Shown: positions 1 through 8,145, counted from the first letter of the stretch. The stretch: DNA of 64,000 bases from Mycolicibacterium sp. TY81 (GCF_018326285.1 NZ_AP023362.1:3286001-3350000); one strand, 5' to 3'. Program-made: numbers and translations. Notes: a model not told the origin generated them from the sequence alone.

Positions 1-87
1 CAGGCCACCATGACGTTCACGTCGGTCGGCACCATGTCCGTCGACGGGCAGGACGAGCCGATCTGGCGACTGGTGGTGCCGGAATGA
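1..87 (+). CDS. C-terminal end of an unidentified protein (partial)
   Basis: The window opens inside a reading frame whose last 28 codons run to a TGA at 85-87. The tail contains TMSVDGQDEPIWRLVVPE. The stop overlaps the start of the next gene in an ATGA junction, so the two are probably co-transcribed and translationally coupled. Too little is visible to name the family. Confidence 0.6.
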   Translation, partial: QATMTFTSVGTMSVDGQDEPIWRLVVPE

Positions 88-1484
88 TCGCTGACGTGTT
101 CACCTCGGCCTGGTTCTACTGGGCCGTGGGCATCGCGATCGGGCTGCCGATCGGGCTCGTCGTGCTCACCGAATGGCAGCACGCGCTGCGCCGCAGGCAC
201 AGCTTCCTGGTGCGGCCGGTGACCGTGCTGCGCAATTACCTGCTGCCCCTGGGCGCACTGCTGCTGCTGTTGACCGAGGCCCGGCAGGTACCGGCCGCAG
301 CCACCTCGGTCCGCACCGTCGCAACGCTTTTCGCGTTCGTCGTGCTGATCCTGCTGCTGTCCGGCGTCAACGCCACCCTGTTCCAGGGGGCACCCGCGGG
401 GACCTGGCGCAAGCGCGTCCCGACGATCTTCGTCGACGTCGCCCGGTTCGTCCTCATCGCGGTCGGCCTGGCGGTGATCTTCTCCTACATCTGGGGAGCG
501 AACGTCCGCGGCCTGTTCACCGCACTGGGTATCACCTCGATCGTCATCGGCCTGACACTGCAGAATTCGGTGGGCCAGATCATCTCGGGCCTGTTGATGT
601 TGTTCGAGCAGCCGTTTCAGATCGGCGACTGGCTGGACACGGCCGCCGCACGCGGCCGGGTGGTCGAAGTCAATTGGCGTGCCGTGCATCTGGAAACCGG
701 CGCCGGAACCCAGATCACCCCGAACTCGGTGCTGGCGGGGGCGTCGTTCACCAATCTGAGCCGGCCGGCCGACGCGCACTCGATCACCGTGACAACGATC
801 TTCTCCCTCGACGATCCGCCGAACCAGGTGTGCGCGTTACTCACTCGCCTGGCAGCAGACCTGCCGATGCGGCGCCCTGACGGCACCGTGTCGGCAACCC
901 CCGCAGGCGGACTCGAATATCAGACCACCATCCCGCTGCACTCCCCCGCCGACGACGGAGAGACGAAAAAGCTCTTCCTGCAATGGGTCTGGTATGCATC
1001 ACGGCGGGCCGGTCTGCACCTGGACGAAGCCGACGACGACTTCTCCACATCCGAACGGCTGGCCGAGGCCGTCGCCGAAGTCGTCGCACCGACCCTGCGG
1101 CTCAGTGCCGACCAACAACACGAACTGCTGAGTGCGGCGAATCTGGAACGCTACGGCATCGGCGAACTGGTCCAGCGCGTCGGTGAGGTACCCGACCGCA
1201 TGACGTTCATCCTCTCCGGACGTGTTCAGCTGACTGCCGGCGGTGACGATGGAGCCGAGACCCTGATCGGAATCCTCGAGAACGGCAGCTATCTGGGTCA
1301 GAGCACATTGACCCGGCAGCCGGTCATCGGCAATGCCCACGCCCTCGACGAAGTCACCGTGGTGCACGTGGAACGCGACCACATCGAGACCGTGGTGCAG
1401 CGAAATCCGGTGCTACTACAGGAATTCGGCCGGATCATCGAAGACCGCCGGGCCCACGCCCGGCGTCTGCTGAGTGCCGACTGA
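84..1484 (+). CDS. Small-conductance mechanosensitive channel (MscS) fused to a cyclic-nucleotide-binding domain
   Basis: A 466-residue membrane protein. Several hydrophobic helices fill about residues 10-150. They are followed by the MscS pore helix and beta domain (about 115-225), with the typical tract GLTLQNSVGQIISGLLMLFEQPFQIGDW. The region from about 340 to the end is a CAP/cNMP-type beta-roll (VPDRMTFILSGRVQL, then a GSYLGQSTL phosphate-cassette-like turn). The fusion suggests a channel that releases solutes on osmotic downshock and is gated or modulated by a cyclic nucleotide. The ligand cannot be told from sequence. The start overlaps the preceding stop (ATGA). Confidence 0.85.
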   Translation: MIADVFTSAWFYWAVGIAIGLPIGLVVLTEWQHALRRRHSFLVRPVTVLRNYLLPLGALLLLLTEARQVPAAATSVRTVATLFAFVVLILLLSGVNATLFQGAPAGTWRKRVPTIFVDVARFVLIAVGLAVIFSYIWGANVRGLFTALGITSIVIGLTLQNSVGQIISGLLMLFEQPFQIGDWLDTAAARGRVVEVNWRAVHLETGAGTQITPNSVLAGASFTNLSRPADAHSITVTTIFSLDDPPNQVCALLTRLAADLPMRRPDGTVSATPAGGLEYQTTIPLHSPADDGETKKLFLQWVWYASRRAGLHLDEADDDFSTSERLAEAVAEVVAPTLRLSADQQHELLSAANLERYGIGELVQRVGEVPDRMTFILSGRVQLTAGGDDGAETLIGILENGSYLGQSTLTRQPVIGNAHALDEVTVVHVERDHIETVVQRNPVLLQEFGRIIEDRRAHARRLLSAD

Positions 1485-1489
1485 AACCG

Positions 1490-1879
1490 TCACTCCCGCT
1501 TCGAGATCCACTCCACCGTGGACGGGCTGAACAACAACCCCAGCGTGACGATGGCGACGAGCGCAACCACGATGGCGTACTGCAGCTGGCCGGATTGGAA
1601 GACGTACCAGGCGACGCCGAGCAGCAGCAGGTTGGCGAACACCCCGATACCGCGGCCCCAGCGCCGCCCGGTGATCAGTGCCCAGCCGCCGGCGAGCACC
1701 GCCCCGCCGACGCACACCAGCCAGATCGCGTTGCCGTAACCGCTGACGATGTGCTGGTCTGCGCCGGCCAGCCCGCGCACCACGTACACCACGGCGCCGA
1801 TCAGGCCGAGCGCACCTTCGGCCGCCACCAGGAACCCGGCCCGGCGCACGGCCGGCGGATGGATCGCCGGATCACTCAC
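1490..1879 (-). CDS. Small integral membrane protein
   Basis: 129 residues, with four hydrophobic segments at about residues 12-35, 48-68, 72-92 and 95-117 separated by short charged loops. No catalytic motif is visible. The GTG start overlaps the aroQ stop (GTGA), so it is the second gene of an aroQ operon. The function is unknown; the shikimate neighbour gives no real clue. Confidence 0.7.
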   Translation of the reverse strand: MSDPAIHPPAVRRAGFLVAAEGALGLIGAVVYVVRGLAGADQHIVSGYGNAIWLVCVGGAVLAGGWALITGRRWGRGIGVFANLLLLGVAWYVFQSGQLQYAIVVALVAIVTLGLLFSPSTVEWISKRE

Positions 1880-2319
1880 TGCGACAACCGATCTGCCAGG
1901 TACCGCACCGCCAGCTCGTAGCCTATGGGCCCGGCGCCGGCGATCACCGTCTCGGCCACCGCCGACACGTAGGAGTGATGCCGGAAGGCCTCGCGCTTGT
2001 GGATGTTGCTCAAATGCACTTCGGCGACCGGCAATTCGGCCGCGGTGAGAGCGTCAGCGATGGCCACCGAGGTGTGGCTGTACGCGGCGGGGTTGATCAC
2101 GATGCCGACGCAGTCGGTGCGCGCCGCCTGGATCGCGTCGACCAGTTCACCTTCGTGGTTGCTCTGCACCGCGCGCACGGAGAAGCCCAGTTGCGCCGCG
2201 AGGTCGGTGACGGCCTGCTCGATCTGCGCCAACGTGGTCGAGCCGTAGATTTCCGGCTGGCGAGTGCCCAACAGGTTCAGGTTGGGCCCGTTGACGAGGA
2301 GCAGGCGGCGATCGGTCAC
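1876..2319 (-). CDS. aroQ: Type II 3-dehydroquinate dehydratase
   Basis: 147 residues, the usual length for the dodecameric type II enzyme that dehydrates 3-dehydroquinate to 3-dehydroshikimate in the shikimate pathway. The N-terminal [21 protein letters not shown] holds the active-site lid with the catalytic arginine and tyrosine (GTR..IYG). The [10 protein letters not shown] and [13 protein letters not shown] tracts and the EVHLSN motif complete the active site. I chose GTG 2319 because the conserved LLLVNGPN tract begins five codons later and a TACCGT box lies 6 nt upstream. Longer starts add unrelated sequence. Confidence 0.95.
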   Translation of the reverse strand: MTDRRLLLVNGPNLNLLGTRQPEIYGSTTLAQIEQAVTDLAAQLGFSVRAVQSNHEGELVDAIQAARTDCVGIVINPAAYSHTSVAIADALTAAELPVAEVHLSNIHKREAFRHHSYVSAVAETVIAGAGPIGYELAVRYLADRLSQ

Positions 2320-2325
2320 CCACTC

Positions 2326-2331
2326 ACGGTA
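2326..2331 (-). promoter_or_regulatory. Candidate leaderless -10 box for aroQ
   Basis: TACCGT on the minus strand ends 6 nt before the GTG start, the spacing expected if transcription begins at the start codon. No clear -35 was identified. Only 39 bp separate this start from the divergent gene at 2359. Confidence 0.45.
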
Positions 2332-2358
2332 CCGGCTGCGAACAGGCAGAATTGTCCG

Positions 2359-2754
2359 GTGCCGACCAACAATCCACCGTGTCGCTGCGATACCGGGGCC
2401 GTGTATGCCGCCTGCTGCGGCCCGCTGCACCGCGGCGAGCGTTCCGCTGCCACCGCAGTGGCGCTGATGCGTTCGCGGTTCACCGCGTTCGCCCTCGGTG
2501 ATGTCGACTACCTGCTGGCGACCTGGCATCCGGACACCCGACCGGCAGACCTCGACCTCGATGACGCCGTCACATGGCGCCGGCTGCAGATCGTCGACAC
2601 CGAGGCCGGCGGCACGGACGACCCGACCGGCGTCGTGCAGTTCCGCGCGCAGTACGTGCGCGACGGCAGCCGGCACATCCTGCACGAGCGCAGCCGATTC
2701 GCCCGCGGCAGCGATGGCCGCTGGCTGTACGTCGACGGCGACTTCGTGGACTAG
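2359..2754 (+). CDS. YchJ-like (UPF0225) protein with N-terminal SEC-C-type cysteine motif
   Basis: 131 residues. The N-terminus carries the metal-binding-type pattern [19 protein letters not shown]. It is followed by an NTF2-like alpha+beta domain ([23 protein letters not shown] and the closing tract [10 protein letters not shown]) typical of the YchJ family. The biochemical role is unknown in the family. GTG 2359 starts just before the cysteine motif; the reading frame extends upstream only through aroQ antisense sequence. Confidence 0.8.
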   Translation: MPTNNPPCRCDTGAVYAACCGPLHRGERSAATAVALMRSRFTAFALGDVDYLLATWHPDTRPADLDLDDAVTWRRLQIVDTEAGGTDDPTGVVQFRAQYVRDGSRHILHERSRFARGSDGRWLYVDGDFVD

Positions 2755-2791
2755 CCGCCGGCGACCGAGTTGCCGACGGTCGCGGCGCGGA

Positions 2792-2797
2792 TAGGCT
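2792..2797 (+). promoter_or_regulatory. Candidate leaderless -10 box for the 2806 lipid-kinase gene
   Basis: TAGGCT ends 8 nt before GTG 2806, consistent with a leaderless transcript. It supports this GTG over the in-frame TTG at 2770. Confidence 0.5.
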
Positions 2798-2805
2798 CGT
2801 CACCC

Positions 2806-3765
2806 GTGCGTGCCGTGCTGATCGTGAATCCGAACGCAACCTCGACGACCCCGGCAGGCCGGGACCTCCTTGCCCACGCGCTGGAGAGCCGCGTCGACCT
2901 CACCGTCGCGCATACCGACCACCGTGGCCATGCCATCGAGATCGGGCACCAGGCCGCCGCTGACGGCACCGACGTGGTGATCGTGCACGGCGGCGACGGC
3001 ACCGTGAACGAGGTGGTCAACGGCATCCTCGGGCACGCGAACGGCGTGCCGGGCGCCTCCAACACCGCCGTCGGCGTGGTGCCCGGCGGCTCGGCGAACG
3101 TGTTCGCCCGGGCCCTCGGCATCAGCCCCGATCCACTGGAGGCGACGAACCAGCTCGTCGACCTGCTCAGCGATTACCGCCGGGGCGTGCCCTGGCGCCG
3201 CATCGGGCTGATGGACTGCGGGGACCGCTGGTCGGTGTTCACCGCCGGTATGGGCGTCGACGGTGAGGTCGTGGCGGCCGTCGAGGCGCAGCGGGCCAAG
3301 GGCCGCAAGGTGACCGCGTCGCGGTACATCCGGGTGGCGATCCGCGAGGCCGTCGGCAGCGCCCGCAAGCCCCCGCGGTTGACGCTGCACCTGCCGGACC
3401 GCGAGCCGGTCACCGGTGTGCACTTCGCGTTCGTGTCGAATGCCAGCCCGTGGACCTACGCCAACAGCCGGCCGGTCTGGACCAACCCCACAACGACGTT
3501 CGAAACGGGCCTGGGCGTGTTCGCGACCACGAGCATGGGCATCTGGGCCAACCTGCGATTGCTACGACGGATGCTGTCGCGTACGCCACAGATCGAAGGC
3601 TCGCACCTGATCCGCGATGACGACCTGCCGTGGCTGCGCGTGACAAGTGACACACCTATCGCGTGCCAAATTGACGGAGATTTCGTTGGCCTGCGCGAAA
3701 GCATGACGTTCACGTCGGTGCCGGCGGCTCTCAATGTGGTCGCGCCCCCAGCAAAAACACAGTGA
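2806..3765 (+). CDS. Diacylglycerol kinase / lipid kinase family protein (Rv3218-like)
   Basis: 319 residues with the DAGK catalytic fold. The N-terminal IVNPNATSTT nucleotide tract is followed by IVHGGDGTVNEVVNGI (the GGDGT ATP-binding signature) and VVPGGSANVFARALG. The C-terminal half carries the usual beta-sandwich closing tract IACQIDGDFVGLRE. It likely phosphorylates diacylglycerol or a related lipid at the membrane; the substrate cannot be assigned from sequence. It sits just upstream of whiB1, as Rv3218 does in M. tuberculosis. Confidence 0.85.
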   Translation: MRAVLIVNPNATSTTPAGRDLLAHALESRVDLTVAHTDHRGHAIEIGHQAAADGTDVVIVHGGDGTVNEVVNGILGHANGVPGASNTAVGVVPGGSANVFARALGISPDPLEATNQLVDLLSDYRRGVPWRRIGLMDCGDRWSVFTAGMGVDGEVVAAVEAQRAKGRKVTASRYIRVAIREAVGSARKPPRLTLHLPDREPVTGVHFAFVSNASPWTYANSRPVWTNPTTTFETGLGVFATTSMGIWANLRLLRRMLSRTPQIEGSHLIRDDDLPWLRVTSDTPIACQIDGDFVGLRESMTFTSVPAALNVVAPPAKTQ

Positions 3766-3856
3766 CCAGCGATCTTGGTAACACTTTGCAAAATTTAGGG
3801 CGCAGGTGGGCCCAGTGTAGTACAACTGGTTCAGGGGCCTGCCAACGCGGGTCCGC

Positions 3857-3917
3857 AGTGACATTGCCCACGAGTTAACGCGCCGCTATTGACATCTGTC
3901 CAGCCTGTGAAAACATC
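3857..3917 (+). promoter_or_regulatory. whiB1 promoter with a CRP-like site
   Basis: AGTGACATTGCCCACG (3857-3872) closely resembles the cAMP-receptor-protein site known upstream of M. tuberculosis whiB1. Seventeen bases on lies a perfect TTGACA (3889-3894), and 16 nt after it AAACAT (3911-3916) as a weak -10. The implied start near 3923 puts the CRP site at about -58. The assignment is by resemblance. Confidence 0.5.
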
Positions 3918-4015
3918 AGATGCAACAGTGCAGAAACATTTCGTGTGCACCCGTTAACAGCCGAAGTGAAAAAACATTGCGCGCTTTGCTGCGCGCCCAG
4001 TGAGGAGTGTTGACC

Positions 4016-4270
4016 ATGGATTGGCGCCACAAGGCGGTCTGTCGCGACGAGGATCCGGAACTGTTCTTCCCCGTGGGAAACAGCGGCCCGGCCATCGCTC
4101 AGATCGCTGACGCGAAGCTCGTGTGCAACCGCTGCCCGGTGACCACCGAGTGCCTGAGCTGGGCACTCGAGTCCGGCCAGGATGCGGGTGTCTGGGGCGG
4201 CATGAGCGAAGACGAGCGTCGCGCGCTGAAGCGTCGCAACGCCCGTACCAAGGCCCGCACCAGCGTCTAG
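4016..4270 (+). CDS. whiB1: WhiB1 iron-sulfur transcriptional regulator
   Basis: 84 residues, essentially the M. tuberculosis WhiB1 length and sequence. Four cysteines (C9, C37, C40, C46) would hold the [4Fe-4S] cluster that senses nitric oxide. GVWGGMSEDERRALKRR supplies the Wbl turn and the basic DNA-binding tail. WhiB1 binds the domain-4 region of the primary sigma factor. ATG 4016 follows a GAGGAG ribosome site at 4002-4007; the in-frame codon three residues upstream has no such spacing. Confidence 0.97.
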   Translation: MDWRHKAVCRDEDPELFFPVGNSGPAIAQIADAKLVCNRCPVTTECLSWALESGQDAGVWGGMSEDERRALKRRNARTKARTSV

Positions 4271-4282
4271 CCACGGCATTCG

Positions 4283-4318
4283 AAAAATGACCCCGGCGAC
4301 GAGCCGGGGTCATTTTTT
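4283..4318 (+). terminator. Intrinsic terminator after whiB1
   Basis: AAAAATGACCCCGGC pairs perfectly with GCCGGGGTCATTTTT across a 5-nt loop (GACGA), ending in a run of six T. The flanking A run lets it work in both directions between whiB1 and the convergent pdtaS. Confidence 0.92.
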
Positions 4319-4440
4319 GCGCCGAGCGGCGCCGCGAACGTGCCGTCAGATCGCGGATCTGTCGAAAATCGCGATCTGTGTGCACGCTCACGGTGGGTGA
4401 CCCAGACGCGAAATAGCTTGCGCTGCTGGGTTATTGCGGT

Positions 4441-4511
4441 GTACCTACTGAGCGAGCCGCTGTACCTACTGCGCGGCTCGGCCCCTGCACCTACTGCGCG
4501 GCTCGGCCGCG
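4441..4511. repeat. Three imperfect tandem copies at the 3' end of pdtaS
   Basis: Units start at 4441, 4462 and 4487, each opening with G(T/C)ACCTACTG followed by a GCGCGGCTCGG-like stretch, about 21-25 bp long. The third copy spans the stop codon of the sensor kinase, so the gene's last codons and stop have been copied twice downstream. Confidence 0.75.
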
Positions 4512-5984
4512 GCGACCGATGGGCACCCGCAGCACCACATCCGTGCCACCACCCGGCGCCGCATTCATGCTCAGCGTCCCGTCGAGAACCGACGACACCT
4601 GCGTCTGCACGATCTGCAGCCCCAGCCGGTCCGAGTTCTCGAGGGTGAAGCCGTCGGGCAACCCGTGGCCGTCGTCGTGCACGACGACGTCGAGCCAGCG
4701 CGCCGACCGGTCCGACTTGATGGTCACGCTGCCCTGCTCGGTACTCGGATCAAAAGCGTGCTCGATGGCGTTCTGCACCAACTCGGTGATGACCATGATC
4801 AGCGCGTGCGCACGGTCGGCGTCCAGGACACCCAGATCGCCCTCCCGCCGCACCCGGATGGGGGCGCCCAGCGAGGCCAGGTCGTTCATCATCGGCAGGA
4901 TGCGGTCGATCACCTCATCGAGGTTCACTTCCTCGTCCACCGACAGCGACAGGGCGTCGTGCACCAGCGCGATCGATGACACGCGGCGCACCGAATCCAG
5001 CAGCGCCTCGCGCGCCTCGGCGTTGTTCATGCGCCGGGACTGCAGGCGCAGCAATGCCGCCACCGTCTGCAGGTTGTTCTTCACGCGGTGGTGAATCTCA
5101 CGGATCGTGGCGTCCTTGGACAACAGCGCGCGGTCCCGCCGCTTGATCTCCGTGACGTCCCGGACCAGAACCGCCGCACCCACGGCCTGCCCGCCCACGG
5201 ACAGCGGGATGGTGCGCAGCAGCACCGCGGCGCCGCCGGCGTCGATCTCCATGCGCATGCTGGAGCCGCCCGCCAGCAGATCCCGGACGTGGTTCGCCAG
5301 TTCCTGCGCGTCGAAGGGATCGGAGATCAGCGGCCGGGTGACGCTGATCAGGTTCTGCCCGTCCAGCTCGGTGGCCAGCCCCATGCGGTGATACGCCGAG
5401 ATGGCGTTGGGGCTGGCGAACGTCACGACGCCGTCGACGTCCAGCCGGATCAGGCCGTCACCGACGCGAGGGCTGGACCGCGACATCGGCACGTCACCGA
5501 CGTTCGGGAACGTCCCCTCGGCCAGCATGCGCAGCAGATCGCGGGCGCAGTCCAGATAGGCCCGCTCGAGTGGCGCCACCTTGCGGCGGTCGGCGAGCGC
5601 AGTCTGGTGCGTGAGCACCGCGACCACGTCATTGCCGTAGCGGACCGGGACGGCCTCCAGGTTCAGTCGCGAATCACCTTGTACGGCGGCGCTTTCGGCT
5701 CCCCGGCCGATGAGCCCGGTCTCGAAGGCCGCCGTGACGGCGGGCATGTCCGCGGCAGAGTTGATGGTCCCGACCGCGTCGGCGAACAGCACCGTCAGCG
5801 CGGTGTTGGGCCGAATCTGGGCCACGCACACCAGTGCCCCGTCGTCGCGCCGGACCCACATGAGGTAATCGGCGAACGACAGGTCGGAAAGCAGCTGCCA
5901 TTCACCGACCACGGCGTGCAGGTGGTCGACCGCATTGCCGGGCAGGACCGTGTGCTCGGCGAGCAGATCACCGAGTGTGGACAC
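4491..5984 (-). CDS. pdtaS: Cytosolic sensor histidine kinase PdtaS (Rv3220c-like)
   Basis: 497 residues with no membrane segment. A GAF-like domain covers about 1-150 and a PAS domain about 170-285. A HisKA_2-type dimerisation/phosphoacceptor segment follows (REIHHRVKNNLQTVAALLR, near residue 300), then a HATPase domain (NAIEHAF, DDGHGLP, LGLQIVQTQV). In M. tuberculosis PdtaS signals to the RNA-binding antiterminator PdtaR, which is encoded elsewhere. The partner is not in this window. ATG 5984 matches the known MSTLGDLLAEHTVLPG start. Confidence 0.93.
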   Translation of the reverse strand: MSTLGDLLAEHTVLPGNAVDHLHAVVGEWQLLSDLSFADYLMWVRRDDGALVCVAQIRPNTALTVLFADAVGTINSAADMPAVTAAFETGLIGRGAESAAVQGDSRLNLEAVPVRYGNDVVAVLTHQTALADRRKVAPLERAYLDCARDLLRMLAEGTFPNVGDVPMSRSSPRVGDGLIRLDVDGVVTFASPNAISAYHRMGLATELDGQNLISVTRPLISDPFDAQELANHVRDLLAGGSSMRMEIDAGGAAVLLRTIPLSVGGQAVGAAVLVRDVTEIKRRDRALLSKDATIREIHHRVKNNLQTVAALLRLQSRRMNNAEAREALLDSVRRVSSIALVHDALSLSVDEEVNLDEVIDRILPMMNDLASLGAPIRVRREGDLGVLDADRAHALIMVITELVQNAIEHAFDPSTEQGSVTIKSDRSARWLDVVVHDDGHGLPDGFTLENSDRLGLQIVQTQVSSVLDGTLSMNAAPGGGTDVVLRVPIGRRGRAAQ

Positions 5985-6011
5985 GTCTCGTTATCCCGTT
6001 CTGGGGGTTGC

Positions 6012-6227
6012 CTAGCCGATGACGGCGATCAGGTCGCCGGCCTGGATCACGTCGCCGACGGCCACGTTGACGGACGTCACCGTGCCGGCGACCTCGGCCA
6101 GCACCGGAATCTCCATCTTCATCGACTCGAGGAGCACCACCGTGTCACCCTCGCCGATCTGGTCGCCCTCGCGAACCACGACCTCGAGCACACTGGCCAC
6201 GATTTCAGCGCGAACGTCCTCGGCCAT
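6012..6227 (-). CDS. Biotinyl / lipoyl-attachment domain protein (Rv3221c, TB7.3-like)
   Basis: A free-standing 71-residue biotinyl domain. The attachment motif is ESMKM, with the lysine expected to carry biotin, framed by the glycine turns GDQIGEGD and GDVIQAGD. It may serve as a carrier for an acyl-CoA carboxylase. ATG 6227 gives the length of the M. tuberculosis protein; a GTG two codons earlier is possible. It lies just upstream of pdtaS on the same strand, 27 bp away. Confidence 0.88.
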   Translation of the reverse strand: MAEDVRAEIVASVLEVVVREGDQIGEGDTVVLLESMKMEIPVLAEVAGTVTSVNVAVGDVIQAGDLIAVIG

Positions 6228-6364
6228 CTTCACCCCACTCGTCTACGTATCTGTACGCAGGCGGTGCCTGCGGCCTCTATTGCACCACAGCACCACGGTT
6301 TGCAATTGGGTGGCGTGGCCGTGCGACACTGTAGGGCGAGCAACCGAACCTTTGGAGGACCATC

Positions 6365-6439
6365 ATGGCCAAGCGTGGCCGCAAGAAGCGTGACCGTAAG
6401 CACTCGAAGGCCAACCACGGCCGGCGTCCCAACGCCTGA
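6365..6439 (+). CDS. Small ribosomal protein bL37 (24 residues)
   Basis: A complete 24-codon gene encoding a highly basic peptide that begins MAKRGRKKRDRKHSKANHG and ends RRPNA. This matches the mycobacterial bL37 protein seen in 50S ribosome structures. It has a strong GGAGG ribosome site at 6354-6358, 6 nt before ATG, and its own terminator. It is too short for most gene finders. Confidence 0.9.
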   Translation: MAKRGRKKRDRKHSKANHGRRPNA

Positions 6440-6450
6440 CCCACGCCTTC

Positions 6451-6489
6451 AAAAAACCGCCCGGCTCCTCACGGAACCGGGCGGTTTTT
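6451..6489. terminator. Bidirectional terminator between bL37 and rshA
   Basis: AAAAAACCGCCCGG pairs with CCGGGCGGTTTTT across a 12-nt loop. A and T runs on the two sides make it usable by both convergent genes. Confidence 0.9.
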
Positions 6490-6494
6490 CGTTG

Positions 6495-6806
6495 TCAGCC
6501 GCGGACGATGGTGGTGCGGCTGATCTCGAGCTTCAGGCGCGCCCGCAGGCCCTCAGGAGCCTTCTCGCCGCTGCACTTGGTGGCGATCAGTGCCTTCACC
6601 CGCTCCTCGATGCCGTACTGGCGCAGGCAGGTGGGGCATTCCTCCAGGTGGACCCGCAGCTTGTCGCGCGTCTCCGTGGTGCATTCGCCGTCCAGCAGCG
6701 TCCATACCTCGGCGATCACCGCGGCGCATTCGGGATGCTCCGGGTCGACCGGGCCGATCGGCGGCTGGAAGTCGTGCCCCTCGGGGCGGGTGAACTCCTC
6801 GCCCAT
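6495..6806 (-). CDS. rshA: Anti-sigma factor RshA (zinc-associated, redox-sensing)
   Basis: 103 residues with the ZAS signature: an upstream CAAVIAEVW helix and cysteine tract, then HLEECPTC (the HxxxCxxC metal/thiol centre). It binds and silences SigH, and oxidation or PknB phosphorylation releases SigH in M. tuberculosis. Its ATG overlaps the sigH stop (ATGA), so stoichiometric coupled synthesis is expected. Confidence 0.95.
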   Translation of the reverse strand: MGEEFTRPEGHDFQPPIGPVDPEHPECAAVIAEVWTLLDGECTTETRDKLRVHLEECPTCLRQYGIEERVKALIATKCSGEKAPEGLRARLKLEISRTTIVRG

Positions 6807-7432
6807 CAGGACACCTCCTGGGTGTCGAGGCTCTCTCCACGGAGGAAGCCCCGGTCGCGGGCGACGCCCGTCAACAGTTCACGCAGCTGCTTGCGGCCAC
6901 GGTGAAGGCGGGACATCACCGTCCCGATCGGGGTATCCATGATTTCGGCGATCTCCTTGTACGGGAAGCCCTCGACGTCGGCGTAGTACACCGCCATCCG
7001 GAACTCTTCCGGCAACGCTTGCAGCGCCGCCTTGATTTCAGTGTCCGGCAGTGCCTCCAGCGCTTCAACCTCAGCTGACCGCAGACCGGTCGACGAGTGC
7101 TCGGCGTTGGACGCCAGCTGCCAGTCGGTGATCTCGTCAGTCGGGTATTCCGCCGGCTGCCGCTGCTTCTTGCGGTAGCTGTTGATGTACGTGTTGGTCA
7201 TGATCCGGTACAGCCACGCCTTGAGGTTCGTGCCCTCACGGAACGAGTGGAAGGCCGAATAGGCCTTCACCATGGTCTCCTGGACCAGGTCCTCGGCGTC
7301 CGCAGGATTGCGCGTCATGCGCAGCGCGCCGCCGTAGAGCTGATCGAGCAGCGGAATCGCATCGCGCTCGAACCGCGCCGTCAGCTCCGCGTCGCTCTCG
7401 ACCGCGGAACCCAGCCCGTCGATGTCGGTCAT
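6806..7432 (-). CDS. sigH: ECF RNA polymerase sigma factor SigH
   Basis: 208 residues from ATG 7432. Sigma-2 covers about 20-90 ([37 protein letters not shown]). Sigma-4 covers about 130-195 ([38 protein letters not shown]). It directs the oxidative and heat stress regulon. The MTDIDG start matches the M. tuberculosis protein; the frame stays open upstream to TTG 7558, so a longer form is not excluded. A SigH-type promoter lies at 7595-7622. Confidence 0.95.
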   Translation of the reverse strand: MTDIDGLGSAVESDAELTARFERDAIPLLDQLYGGALRMTRNPADAEDLVQETMVKAYSAFHSFREGTNLKAWLYRIMTNTYINSYRKKQRQPAEYPTDEITDWQLASNAEHSSTGLRSAEVEALEALPDTEIKAALQALPEEFRMAVYYADVEGFPYKEIAEIMDTPIGTVMSRLHRGRKQLRELLTGVARDRGFLRGESLDTQEVS

Positions 7433-7594
7433 CGTGATCGAGACCGTCCCTTCTGTCGCGGCGCCACGCAACAGGTCCGGTAACTCGACCGGACGTTCCA
7501 GACATGCCGTTGGCACCTGTGTCCCCTTCCGTCCGATCCTAGAGGCTGCGACCGACAAGTTCGCGAGCCATTAATTGACCATGCTGACGGGAGT

Positions 7595-7622
7595 AACAGC
7601 ACCGCACCACACAGTTGTTCCC
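7595..7622 (-). promoter_or_regulatory. SigH-type autoregulatory promoter upstream of sigH
   Basis: On the minus strand GGGAACA (7616-7622), a 16-nt spacer and CTGTT (7595-7599) match the SigH recognition pattern GGGAAYA-N16/17-CGTT, with one -10 difference. The predicted transcript starts about 155 nt before ATG 7432. Confidence 0.65.
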
Positions 7623-7642
7623 GGCCTCTACGCTTGCCAGCC

Positions 7643-8134
7643 ATGGCGAGCGCGGCAACACCGGCGATCAAGGCCCTGCAGGCCGCGGGAATCGGCTACG
7701 AGATCCGGCAGTTCCGGCACGACCCGCGGGCCACGTCGTTCGGCGACGAGGCCGTCATCGAGCTGGCGGCGGAGGGGTTCGTCGCGGCGCAGATCTTCAA
7801 GACGCTGGTGCTGGCGATCCCCGGTGGCCTGGCCGTCGCGGTGCTGCCCGTCCCCGACAAGCTGTCGTTCAAGGCCGCCGCCGCGGCGCTCGGCGTACCC
7901 AAGGCCGAGATGGCCGAGCAGGCCGCCGCACAACGCGCCACGGGCTATGTCGTCGGCGGCATCTCCCCGTTGGGGCAACGCAAATCGCTGCCCACGGTCG
8001 TGGACCGGTCGGCACTCGACTGGGACCGGGTGCTGTGCAGCGCCGGCAAACGCGGATTGGACCTCGTGCTGGCCCCCGCCGACCTGGTGGCCGCCACCTC
8101 GGCGGTGACTGCCGAGATATGTACTCCGCGGTAA
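7643..8134 (+). CDS. YbaK/EbsC-type aminoacyl-tRNA deacylase
   Basis: 163 residues covering the whole YbaK fold. The family lysine sits in AQIFKTLVLAI. The central tract KLSFKAAAAALGVPKAEMA and the glycine loop YVVGGISPLGQRKSLP match Cys-tRNA(Pro)/Cys-tRNA(Cys) deacylases. The gene is intact here. A TACGCT box (7629-7634) 8 nt before ATG 7643 suggests a leaderless transcript. It diverges from sigH, and its 5' end lies beside the SigH promoter. Confidence 0.85.
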   Translation: MASAATPAIKALQAAGIGYEIRQFRHDPRATSFGDEAVIELAAEGFVAAQIFKTLVLAIPGGLAVAVLPVPDKLSFKAAAAALGVPKAEMAEQAAAQRATGYVVGGISPLGQRKSLPTVVDRSALDWDRVLCSAGKRGLDLVLAPADLVAATSAVTAEICTPR

Positions 8135-8145
8135 CTCCGGCGGCA

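Noticed and set aside
6300..6332. Promoter of the bL37 gene (TTGCAA with weak -10 near 6325)
   Set aside because: The spacing of the possible -10 elements is 19-21 nt, so I could not support a specific promoter.
5088..6905. Long plus-strand open frame opposite pdtaS, the biotinyl gene and rshA
   Set aside because: It is antisense to recognised genes, crosses bL37 in another frame and has no recognisable domain; high GC makes such frames common.
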